This document shows positions 25,515-33,111 of a DNA stretch of 64,000 bases, in pieces (position 1 is the first letter of the stretch; each line of letters starts with the position of its first letter). The position numbers and the translations under genes are program-made. Source of the DNA: Actimicrobium sp035984655 (GTDB lineage: Bacteria; Pseudomonadota; Gammaproteobacteria; Burkholderiales; Burkholderiaceae_D); NCBI RefSeq assembly GCF_035984655.1, contig NZ_JAXCHT010000024.1, forward strand, positions 1 through 64,000, written 5' to 3'. The notes beneath the pieces were generated by a model, which saw nothing but the letters and a program-made list of their open reading frames with translations, was not told where the DNA came from and did not search any database.

Positions 25515-27286
25515 GGGGTCGGCTGTCCGGGTGGATGGTGGCGCGCAGGAGTGCGCTTAAAACTCTTCCCAGTCATCGTTCGATCCGCCTTTTTTGGGGA
25601 TCGACGACCGGCCTGCGGGGGCGTCAACCGCGCCGGTGCGGCGGGTCGCTTGGGCGCCGTCGCCACGGCGGTACTGGCCGGTTTGTGCGGGCGTCGCACC
25701 GGAGTTGGCGCCGCCACTGGCGCGGCCCACTGGCTGCCCTCTTCCAGCTTGAAGACCGAGACGGCTTGCGACAGCGCCGATGCCTGTCCCTGCATGCTCT
25801 CGGCAGCCGCTGCAGCCTCTTCGACCAGCGCGGCATTTTGCTGCGTCATCTCATCCATCTGGGTGACGGCCTGATTGACTTCCGCGATACCGGCGCTTTG
25901 CTCCTGGCTGGCGGCAGTGATCTCGCTCATGATGTCGGCGACATGCTTGACCGAGGTGACGATCTCATGCATCGTTTTTCCGGCTTCGTCGACCAGCTTG
26001 CTGCCAGTGTCGACCTTATCGACCGAGTCGCCAATCAGGCCCTTGATCTCCTTGGCCGCACCGGCCGAGCGTTGCGCCAGATTGCGCACTTCCGCGGCAA
26101 CCACCGCAAAGCCACGGCCCTGCTCGCCGGCGCGGGCCGCTTCGACCGCCGCGTTCAGGGCCAGGATATTGGTCTGGAAGGCAATGCCGTCAATGACGCC
26201 AATGATGTCGACGATCTTGCGCGAGCTCTCGGTAATCGAGCTCATGGTTTGCACCACCTGGTCGACCACGTTGCCGCCCTTGACCGCGAAATCCGACGCC
26301 GAGATCACCAGCTGGTTGGCCTGCCGCGCATTTTCGGCATTTTGGCGCACGGTCTCGGTCAGGACACTCATCGACGCCGCCGTCTCTTCCAGCGAGCTGG
26401 CTTGCGACTCGGTGCGCGACGACAGGTCGGAATTGCCCGAGGCGATTTCCTTGGAGGCTTCCATGATGGTGTCGGTGCCGTTGCGCACGTTGCCCACGAT
26501 CGTCAACAGACTGCTGCTCATATCCTGCAATGCGGTCAGCAGATCGCTGATTTCGTCCTGGCCGACAATCGCGCCGGTGCGCGAATTGAGCTCGCCATCG
26601 GCGACCTTGCGGGCAATCCCGACGGCCTGTTGCAGGGGATCGGTGATGCTGTGGGTGATGATCCACGCCAGCACGATGCCGAGCGCCAGTGCAATCGCAC
26701 CGCTAATGATCTGCAACATCAACAGCCGGTCGTCGGCGGTTACCGAGCCGACCATCACCCGTTGCGACGCAGCCTGCTGGACGTCGACCAGCTTGCTGAT
26801 TTCAACCAGCGCTTTCTGGTTGAGCGGATCGATGCGCGTGGAAATGACCTTGATCGCGCCTTCGGCATTGAACGCGAGGGCCTGGCCGACCGCTTCCTTG
26901 AGCAGCGGCGCAATCTCATTTTCCGTCGCGGCAATCTCGGCCAGGATTTTTTTCTCCACGTCCGACAGCCCGAACGAGGACAGTTTGTCGCGCGCCTCGG
27001 CGTAGCGTTTCTGGGTGAGCTTGACGGCCTGCTCTTCCTTTTGCATCAACGCGACGTCCGATTGCAAGCCAATGTTGCGCATCGCAATGCCGCCTTCGAG
27101 CAGCGCGATCTTCATCGAAATGGCCAGCGCCGATTTGCCATCGGCAGCCGCGAGTCCGCTGCTCAGGGTCTTTTTGTTATTGGCGTTGAGTACGCCGCCC
27201 GCCACCAGCGCCAGTACCAGTATCAACAGAATGATGCCGAATCCCAAACCAAGCCGGGTCCCAATACGCAATCTACGCAAATTCAT
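25511..27286 (-). CDS. Methyl-accepting chemotaxis protein (four-helix-bundle sensor), C-terminus frameshifted
   Basis: A transmembrane receptor of 591 residues in the frame as read. It has TM1 near residues 11-32, a periplasmic four-helix-bundle region, TM2 in ISGAIALALGIVLAWIITHS, a HAMP domain and a signalling domain with tip AVEAARAGEQGRGFAVVAAEV. A CGGAGG Shine-Dalgarno precedes the ATG. Near the 3' end, one extra base in a run of six Ts (25590-25595, plus strand) would restore GGSNDDWEEF followed by TAA at 25557-25559. As read, the frame instead runs through a basic tail to 25511. Sequencing error, slippage or a real mutation are all possible. Paralogous along its whole length to the receptor at 27370. 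Confidence 0.9.
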   Translation of the reverse strand: MNLRRLRIGTRLGLGFGIILLILVLALVAGGVLNANNKKTLSSGLAAADGKSALAISMKIALLEGGIAMRNIGLQSDVALMQKEEQAVKLTQKRYAEARDKLSSFGLSDVEKKILAEIAATENEIAPLLKEAVGQALAFNAEGAIKVISTRIDPLNQKALVEISKLVDVQQAASQRVMVGSVTADDRLLMLQIISGAIALALGIVLAWIITHSITDPLQQAVGIARKVADGELNSRTGAIVGQDEISDLLTALQDMSSSLLTIVGNVRNGTDTIMEASKEIASGNSDLSSRTESQASSLEETAASMSVLTETVRQNAENARQANQLVISASDFAVKGGNVVDQVVQTMSSITESSRKIVDIIGVIDGIAFQTNILALNAAVEAARAGEQGRGFAVVAAEVRNLAQRSAGAAKEIKGLIGDSVDKVDTGSKLVDEAGKTMHEIVTSVKHVADIMSEITAASQEQSAGIAEVNQAVTQMDEMTQQNAALVEEAAAAAESMQGQASALSQAVSVFKLEEGSQWAAPVAAPTPVRRPHKPASTAVATAPKRPAAPARLTPPQAGRRSPKKADRTMTGKSFKRTPARHHPPGQPTP

Positions 27287-27369
27287 TGTCTTCCTCCGTG
27301 TACATTCAAACCTCTGACCGATGTCGTCGGGTGTTAGACGACCTGCGCCGACCCGAATGGTTTTAATTG

Positions 27370-29013
27370 TTATCGACGCAGCATCGCGACGTCTTCCCTT
27401 TGCAAATCCTGAACACTTTCCAGACGCAGCGGCGCAAGCGGTATCGCTGCCTCGACCGATGGGCCGTTACCCAAATTGAATACCGCCACCGCCTGCACTA
27501 GCGCCGCTGCCTGATCCTGCAGGCTCTCGGCCGCGGCTGCCGCCTGCTCCACCAACGCTGCGTTCTGCTGCGTCATTTCATCCATCTGCGCGATGGCCTG
27601 GTTGACCTCGCTGATGCCGGCACTCTGTTCCTGGCTGGCCGCCGTGATTTCACTCATGATGTCGGCCACCTGCTTGACCGACTGCACGATCTGCTGCATC
27701 GTCTTGCCGGCCTCGTCGACCAGCTTGCTGCCGTTGCCGACCTTGTCGACCGAGTCGCCGATCAGGCCCTTGATCTCCCGCGCCGCGCCGGCCGAGCGTT
27801 GTGCCAGATTGCGCACTTCCGCTGCCACCACCGCAAATCCCCGTCCCTGCTCGCCGGCCCGCGCCGCTTCCACCGCCGCGTTCAGCGCCAGGATGTTGGT
27901 CTGGAACGCAATCGCATCGATCACGCCGATGATGTCGACAATCTTGCGTGAACTGTCGGTGATCGATCCCATCGTCTGCACCACCTGCCCCACCACCTGC
28001 CCACCCTTGGTGGCAAAATCCGACGCCGAGATCACCAGCTGGTTGGCCTGGCGCGCATTCTCCGCGTTCTGCCGCACCGTCTCGGTCAACTCTTCCATCG
28101 ACGACGCAGTCTGCTCCAGCGAGCTGGCCTGCGACTCGGTGCGCGACGACAAATCGGCATTGCCCGACGCGATCTCGCGCGACGCCACACCGATGGTTTC
28201 GGTGCCCTGCCGGACGTTGCTGACAATGGTCAGCAAACTGCCGCTCATTGCATGCAGCGCCGCCAGCAGATCGCCGATTTCATCCTTGCCGACAATCACC
28301 GCGTTGCCCGCATTCAGTTCGCCGTCGGCGACGCTGCGGGCGATATCGACCGCCTGCTTCAGCGGATCGGTAATGCTGCGGGTAATAACCCACGCCAGCG
28401 CAAGACCCAGGGTCAGCGCAATCGCGCCGCAGGCCACCTGCAACTGCAACAGCCTGCCGTCGGCCGCCACTGATCCGGCCACCACCTGATGCGAGGCGGC
28501 CTGTTGAATGTCGACCAGCTGATTGATGTCGACCAGCGCCTTTTGATTCAAGGGATCGATCTGGCTGGCGATCAGGGCGATGGCCGCCTCGCCGTTGAAT
28601 GCCATGGCCTGCCGCACCGCCTGTTTCAGCAACGGCGTAATGGCCTGGTCAATCGCCACGATATTGTTGAGGAGCTTTTTTTCGGTCTCCGACAGGCCAT
28701 ACGCAAGCAATTTTTCGCGCGCCACGTCGGAGCGTTTTTGTTGCTGCCTGACCGCCTGCTCTTCCTTTTGCATCAGCGCGACATCGGATTGCAGGCCGAT
28801 GTTGCGCATCGCGATGCCGCCTTCAAGCAGCGCATTTTTCATCGTGGCAGCGAGGTCGGCCTTGCCCTCTGCCTGTGCGAGTCCGGCCACCAGCGCGGAT
28901 TTGTTATTGGCATTGAGCACGCCCACTGCCACCAGCGCCAACAGCAGAATCAACAGAATCACACCAAAGCCGAGACCGAGCCGGCTGCCGATTCTCAAGC
29001 GTCGCAAATTCAT
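27370..29013 (-). CDS. Methyl-accepting chemotaxis protein (four-helix-bundle sensor)
   Basis: A 547-residue receptor that starts MNLRRLRIGSRLGLGFG, nearly the same as the neighbouring receptor at 25511, and aligns with it through the periplasmic domain, TM2 and HAMP. The pair probably arose by tandem duplication. The signalling half (27469-28215) is instead almost identical in DNA to that of the receptor at 30801. The C-terminus ends REDVAMLRR and has no W-x-x-F tether, unlike its neighbours, so it may rely on other receptors in the array for methylation. An AAGGAAGGGG stretch precedes the ATG. Confidence 0.95.
   Translation of the reverse strand: MNLRRLRIGSRLGLGFGVILLILLLALVAVGVLNANNKSALVAGLAQAEGKADLAATMKNALLEGGIAMRNIGLQSDVALMQKEEQAVRQQQKRSDVAREKLLAYGLSETEKKLLNNIVAIDQAITPLLKQAVRQAMAFNGEAAIALIASQIDPLNQKALVDINQLVDIQQAASHQVVAGSVAADGRLLQLQVACGAIALTLGLALAWVITRSITDPLKQAVDIARSVADGELNAGNAVIVGKDEIGDLLAALHAMSGSLLTIVSNVRQGTETIGVASREIASGNADLSSRTESQASSLEQTASSMEELTETVRQNAENARQANQLVISASDFATKGGQVVGQVVQTMGSITDSSRKIVDIIGVIDAIAFQTNILALNAAVEAARAGEQGRGFAVVAAEVRNLAQRSAGAAREIKGLIGDSVDKVGNGSKLVDEAGKTMQQIVQSVKQVADIMSEITAASQEQSAGISEVNQAIAQMDEMTQQNAALVEQAAAAAESLQDQAAALVQAVAVFNLGNGPSVEAAIPLAPLRLESVQDLQREDVAMLRR
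27469..28215. repeat. Near-identical MCP signalling segment, copy A
   Basis: This 747-bp segment encodes 249 residues identical to those encoded by 30954-31700. The DNA differs at only a few, mostly silent, positions. Flanking parts of the two genes are clearly diverged, so the boundaries are sharp (from VRQGTETIG to VAVFNLG). Confidence 0.9.
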
Positions 29014-29081
29014 TTTTTCCCCTTCCTTTCACATGTCAGCATCGGCACTCCGGCCCGATTGCGGCCTCGGCGGGAAAACAG

Positions 29082-30746
29082 TCAAAGCGTCTCCCATTCG
29101 TCCGCTTCGCTGCGGCTCTGTGAAATTTTTCGGGCCGGATTTGCCGACACCTGCAGTTGGCGCCGCACCACAGGCGCGGGCGTCGGCGCGCGCAAGATCG
29201 GGGCCATCGTGAAGACCGCCACCGCTTGCGCCAGCACTGCCGCCTGTTCCTGCATGCTCTCTGCCGCGGCCGCGGCCTGCTCGACCAGTGCGGCGTTCTG
29301 CTGCGTCATTTCATCCATTTGCGCAATGGCCTGGTTGACTTCGCCGATGCCGCCGCTCTGTTCCTGACTGGCGGCGGTGATCTCGCTCATGATGTCGGCC
29401 ACCTGCTTGACCGAGGTGACGATGTCCTGCATCGTCTTGCCGGCCTCGTCGACCAGTTTGCTGCCAGCACTGACCTTGTCGACCGAGTCACCGATCAACC
29501 CCTTGATTTCCCTGGCCGCGCCAGCCGAGCGTTGCGCCAGATTGCGCACTTCGGCGGCAACCACTGCGAAGCCACGCCCCTGCTCGCCGGCGCGGGCCGC
29601 CTCGACCGCTGCGTTCAGGGCCAGGATATTGGTCTGAAAGGCAATCGCATCAATCACGCCGATGATGTCGACAATCTTGCGCGAGCTTTCGGTGATTGAA
29701 TTCATGGTCTCGACCACCTGGCCCACCACCGCACCACCCTTGACGGCAAAGCCGGAGGCCGACAGCACCAGTTGATTGGCGTGACGGGCGTGATCGGCAT
29801 TCTGCCGGACCGTTTCGGTCAGCTCTTCCATCGACGATGCGGTTTCTTCCAGCGAGCTGGCCTGCGATTCGGTGCGCTGCGACAGGTCGGCATTGCCCGA
29901 GGCGATCTCACCCGAGGCGACGGTAATCACATCGGTGCCCTGCTTGATCTGGTTCACGGTGCTGATCAGGTTGAGCTGCATCGCGCGCAGCGAATTGATC
30001 AACTGTCCGGCTTCGTCATGGGACCCGGGCTCGATGGCGCTGGTCAGGTCGCCACCGGCAATGGTGTCGGCGATACTGCCGGCGCGCCGCAGCGGTCCGG
30101 TGATGCTGCGCGTGATCAGGAAGGCCACGAACGCGCCCAGCGCCAGTGTCAGCACACCAATGACGATCATGCCTAGCCGGGTAGCGCGGTAGTTTTCCTG
30201 TGCCGAGGCGGCGCTATGGCGCATGTCGGCTTGCTCGACGTCGGCCAATGCAGCCAGGCTGGTCAGCCATTTTTCGTGTTGCGGCGAGAAATCGGTTTTG
30301 AGCAGCGATGCGCCGTCAAAGTAATTGCCGGCGGCGACGAATTCACGGATCTTCGCAATGATCGGCAGGGTAGCGTTCTTTTGTTCGGTGACGGCGCCCA
30401 GAGCCGCCTTGTCGTCGGCGCCGGACGCCATTTTCCTGAGATTGTCTTCGCTGGCCGCGTACGTCAGCAGAATTTCGCCGACCCGCTTGTTTTCACGCTC
30501 GCCTTCGCTGGCGTCAGTCGGCGTGGCCACCTTGCGTAACGCCAGCGCCAACGACACCCCGGATTCGCGCATCGCCATGGCGCTGGTCAAACTGATCGAC
30601 TTGGCATTGGCCATCACATCCGCCTGGGTCTGCAATTGGCTCATGCGCCACAGGCCCAGCAGGAGCAGTGCCGCAGCACAGAATAAAACCATGCCGAAAC
30701 CCAACGCAAGTCGGGTGCCAATTTTCAAGTTTGAAATTCCCAGCAT
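29082..30746 (-). CDS. Methyl-accepting chemotaxis protein with C-terminal adaptation tether
   Basis: A 554-residue receptor: TM1 at about 12-30 (LALGFGMVLFCAAALLLLGL), a periplasmic four-helix-bundle-like sensor, TM2 in MIVIGVLTLALGAFVAFLIT, HAMP and a signalling domain with tip AVEAARAGEQGRGFAVVAAEV. The C-terminus ends SEADEWETL, which resembles the NWETF pentapeptide that binds CheR and CheB in enteric Tar and Tsr. Its periplasmic domain is distinct from the other four receptors, so its ligand is probably different. It is preceded by the receptor at 30801 after 54 bp. Confidence 0.95.
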   Translation of the reverse strand: MLGISNLKIGTRLALGFGMVLFCAAALLLLGLWRMSQLQTQADVMANAKSISLTSAMAMRESGVSLALALRKVATPTDASEGERENKRVGEILLTYAASEDNLRKMASGADDKAALGAVTEQKNATLPIIAKIREFVAAGNYFDGASLLKTDFSPQHEKWLTSLAALADVEQADMRHSAASAQENYRATRLGMIVIGVLTLALGAFVAFLITRSITGPLRRAGSIADTIAGGDLTSAIEPGSHDEAGQLINSLRAMQLNLISTVNQIKQGTDVITVASGEIASGNADLSQRTESQASSLEETASSMEELTETVRQNADHARHANQLVLSASGFAVKGGAVVGQVVETMNSITESSRKIVDIIGVIDAIAFQTNILALNAAVEAARAGEQGRGFAVVAAEVRNLAQRSAGAAREIKGLIGDSVDKVSAGSKLVDEAGKTMQDIVTSVKQVADIMSEITAASQEQSGGIGEVNQAIAQMDEMTQQNAALVEQAAAAAESMQEQAAVLAQAVAVFTMAPILRAPTPAPVVRRQLQVSANPARKISQSRSEADEWETL

Positions 30747-30800
30747 GACTACTTTCCTTATCGCCGTTTCAGCATGAGCGCGGTGATCACATGACCAACG

Positions 30801-32492
30801 CTAAAATTCTTCCCAACTGTCATCACCGTGCTTTGCAGTGGCCTTCTTGTTTGAAACAACCGTACTCACCGTCGCAACCGCGTGCAGCGCCAACTTCACC
30901 GGCGCCGTCGAGCGGCGCGGCAGCGCGACCACTGGCGCCGCCTGCATCCGGTCGCCCAGATTGAACACCGCCACCGCCTGCACCAGCGCCGCTGCCTGAT
31001 CCTGCAGGCTCTCGGCCGCTGCCGCCGCCTGCTCCACCAACGCTGCGTTCTGCTGCGTCATCTCATCCATCTGCGCGATGGCCTGGTTGACCTCGCTGAT
31101 GCCGGCGCTCTGCTCCTGGCTGGCCGCCGTGATTTCACTCATGATGTCGGCCACCTGCTTGACCGACTGCACGATCTGCTGCATCGTCTTGCCGGCCTCG
31201 TCGACCAGCTTGCTGCCGTTGCCGACCTTGTCGACCGAGTCGCCGATCAGGCCCTTGATCTCCCGCGCCGCGCCGGCCGAGCGTTGCGCCAGGTTGCGCA
31301 CTTCCGCTGCCACCACCGCAAATCCCCGTCCCTGCTCGCCGGCCCGCGCCGCTTCCACCGCCGCGTTCAGCGCCAGGATGTTGGTCTGGAACGCAATCGC
31401 ATCGATCACGCCGATGATGTCGACAATCTTGCGTGAACTGTCGGTGATCGATCCCATCGTCTGCACCACCTGCCCCACCACCTGCCCACCCTTGGTGGCA
31501 AAATCCGACGCCGAGATCACCAGCTGGTTGGCCTGGCGCGCATTCTCCGCGTTCTGCCGCACCGTCTCGGTCAACTCTTCCATCGACGACGCAGTCTGCT
31601 CCAGCGAGCTGGCCTGCGACTCGGTGCGCGACGACAAATCGGCATTGCCCGACGCGATCTCGCGCGACGCCACACCGATGGTTTCGGTGCCCTGCCGAAC
31701 CTGCCCGACGGTCACGATCAAACTCGCATTCATCTCTTTCAGCGCCTGCAACAACTGACCCGTCTCGTTGTTTGACTCGACCTCGATGTCGTGCGTCAAA
31801 TCGCCTGCAGCCACACTGCGCGCCAGCGCCACCGCCCGATCAAGCGGCAGGCAAATCGCCCGAATCAACCACCAGCCCATGATCAGCGCCAGCGTGACAC
31901 CGCCCAGAATCGCCGCCACCGAGGCCGAACGCACGATGGTGTAGCGCGCCTGCCCGCTTTCGAATTCGGCTTTTGCGCCATCCAGCTGCAGCCCGATCAA
32001 GGCATCAAAATCAGCCTGCAACGGCGCATACGTCTGGCTCATCGCGCCCTGCAGGATTTCTGTCGCCATCTGCGTGTTCTGCGAACGCATCGCTTCCACC
32101 GCCGGCTTGAGTCCGTCTTCCACAAACTTCTTCTGATGCACCCCCAATTGCTCGGCCAGCTTCCGTTCCTGCGCCCCCAGCGGCAAGGCAAGGAACGTAG
32201 TCCAGGCTGTCGCGATGGACGCCGTGCGCTTGTCGACTTCACCCATCTTTGCCGTTACCGCACCGGGTTCGCCATTCAGCGATTCGGCCACATCCATCCG
32301 GTTGCGATCGATCTGGCGCACGATCTGATCCAGCTGCCCCACCGGCACCATGCGTGACACATACAAATTGCGCGCCGCCTCGTTGGCCATGCTTAAACTG
32401 GTCAGACTGACCACCCCGCAACCAACCAGCAACAACGCCAGCGAACCGATGACAACCACCAGCAACGACTTGATCGTGATATTCCTGAACAT
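30801..32492 (-). CDS. Methyl-accepting chemotaxis protein with C-terminal adaptation tether
   Basis: A 563-residue receptor and the first after cheW. TM1 (about 8-30, SLLVVVIGSLALLLVGCGVV), a Tar-like four-helix-bundle periplasmic domain, TM2 (VAAILGGVTLALIMGWWLI), HAMP and a signalling domain are present. The C-terminus ends DDSWEEF, a W-E-x-F tether for CheR/CheB. Its signalling half (30954-31700) is almost identical at DNA level to that of the receptor at 27370, while the sensor halves are unrelated. The ATG at 32492 has an AGGAG eight bases upstream. Confidence 0.95.
   Translation of the reverse strand: MFRNITIKSLLVVVIGSLALLLVGCGVVSLTSLSMANEAARNLYVSRMVPVGQLDQIVRQIDRNRMDVAESLNGEPGAVTAKMGEVDKRTASIATAWTTFLALPLGAQERKLAEQLGVHQKKFVEDGLKPAVEAMRSQNTQMATEILQGAMSQTYAPLQADFDALIGLQLDGAKAEFESGQARYTIVRSASVAAILGGVTLALIMGWWLIRAICLPLDRAVALARSVAAGDLTHDIEVESNNETGQLLQALKEMNASLIVTVGQVRQGTETIGVASREIASGNADLSSRTESQASSLEQTASSMEELTETVRQNAENARQANQLVISASDFATKGGQVVGQVVQTMGSITDSSRKIVDIIGVIDAIAFQTNILALNAAVEAARAGEQGRGFAVVAAEVRNLAQRSAGAAREIKGLIGDSVDKVGNGSKLVDEAGKTMQQIVQSVKQVADIMSEITAASQEQSAGISEVNQAIAQMDEMTQQNAALVEQAAAAAESLQDQAAALVQAVAVFNLGDRMQAAPVVALPRRSTAPVKLALHAVATVSTVVSNKKATAKHGDDSWEEF
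30954..31700. repeat. Near-identical MCP signalling segment, copy B
   Basis: Second copy of the 747-bp segment also found at 27469-28215. Same orientation, about 2.7 kb between copies, with a third receptor gene in between that does not share the near-identity. Confidence 0.9.
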
Positions 32493-32588
32493 CTTTGTCT
32501 CCTGAGGCGTATCCGCGGCAATACCACTGCGCGTCAGATCGCCCTTTTGGTTTTATTGTTACGTCCGGGTCAATTGCCCGTGCTTCGT

Positions 32589-33101
32589 TCAGGCAGCGAT
32601 TTTTTCGATCAGGCCCATTTCGCTTGATGACATCAGTTTGTCGATGTCGATCAGGATCAACATGCGTTCGTCGAGCGTGCCCAGGCCGATCAGGTAATCG
32701 GTGTTGAAGGCAGTGCCCATTTCCGGCGCCGGCTTGATCTGCTCGGCCAGCAAGGTGATCACATCCGACACGCTGTCGACCACCATCCCCATCACGCGAC
32801 CGCTGATGTTGAGGATGATGACGACCGTGAACTGGTCATAGGTCGGCTCGCCCAGATTGAACTTGATGCGCATGTCGACGATCGGCACGATGATGCCGCG
32901 CAGATTGACGACGCCCTTGACGAATTCCGGTGCGTTGGCGATACGGGTGACCGCCTCGTAACCACGGATCTCCTGCACTTTCAGGATGTCGATGCCGTAT
33001 TCTTCCTTGCCCAGTGTGAAGGCCAGAAATTCATTCCCTGCGATTTCGCCCGTCGATTTTGCGCCGAGGACCTGGGCGTTGACTTGTGCTGTAGTTGACA
33101 T
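32589..33101 (-). CDS. cheW: Chemotaxis coupling protein CheW
   Basis: A 170-residue adaptor linking receptors to CheA. FLAFTLGKEEYGIDILKVQEI, in the early part, then GVVNLRGIIVPIVDMR and VVDSVSDVITL are the standard CheW blocks. The frame runs up to 33173 into cheA, but the ATG at 33101 (MSTTAQVNAQVLG) is the right start and lies 10 bp after the cheA stop. Next downstream is the first of five receptor genes. Confidence 0.96.
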   Translation of the reverse strand: MSTTAQVNAQVLGAKSTGEIAGNEFLAFTLGKEEYGIDILKVQEIRGYEAVTRIANAPEFVKGVVNLRGIIVPIVDMRIKFNLGEPTYDQFTVVIILNISGRVMGMVVDSVSDVITLLAEQIKPAPEMGTAFNTDYLIGLGTLDERMLILIDIDKLMSSSEMGLIEKIAA

Positions 33102-33111
33102 TGTGTTGTCC

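Noticed and set aside
30760..30775. GGCGATAA near the start of the receptor at 29082
   Set aside because: It lies too close to the ATG and no TAAA element precedes it.
25511..32492. Repeated signalling segments considered as mobile or tandem-repeat DNA
   Set aside because: They are internal to intact receptor genes and explained by paralogy and gene conversion; no transposase or terminal repeats.
32540..32575. Possible flagellar sigma-28 promoter upstream of the receptor at 30801 (AATAAAACC...GGGCGATCT on the minus strand)
   Set aside because: Too few matches to the -35 and -10 consensus to call without transcript data.
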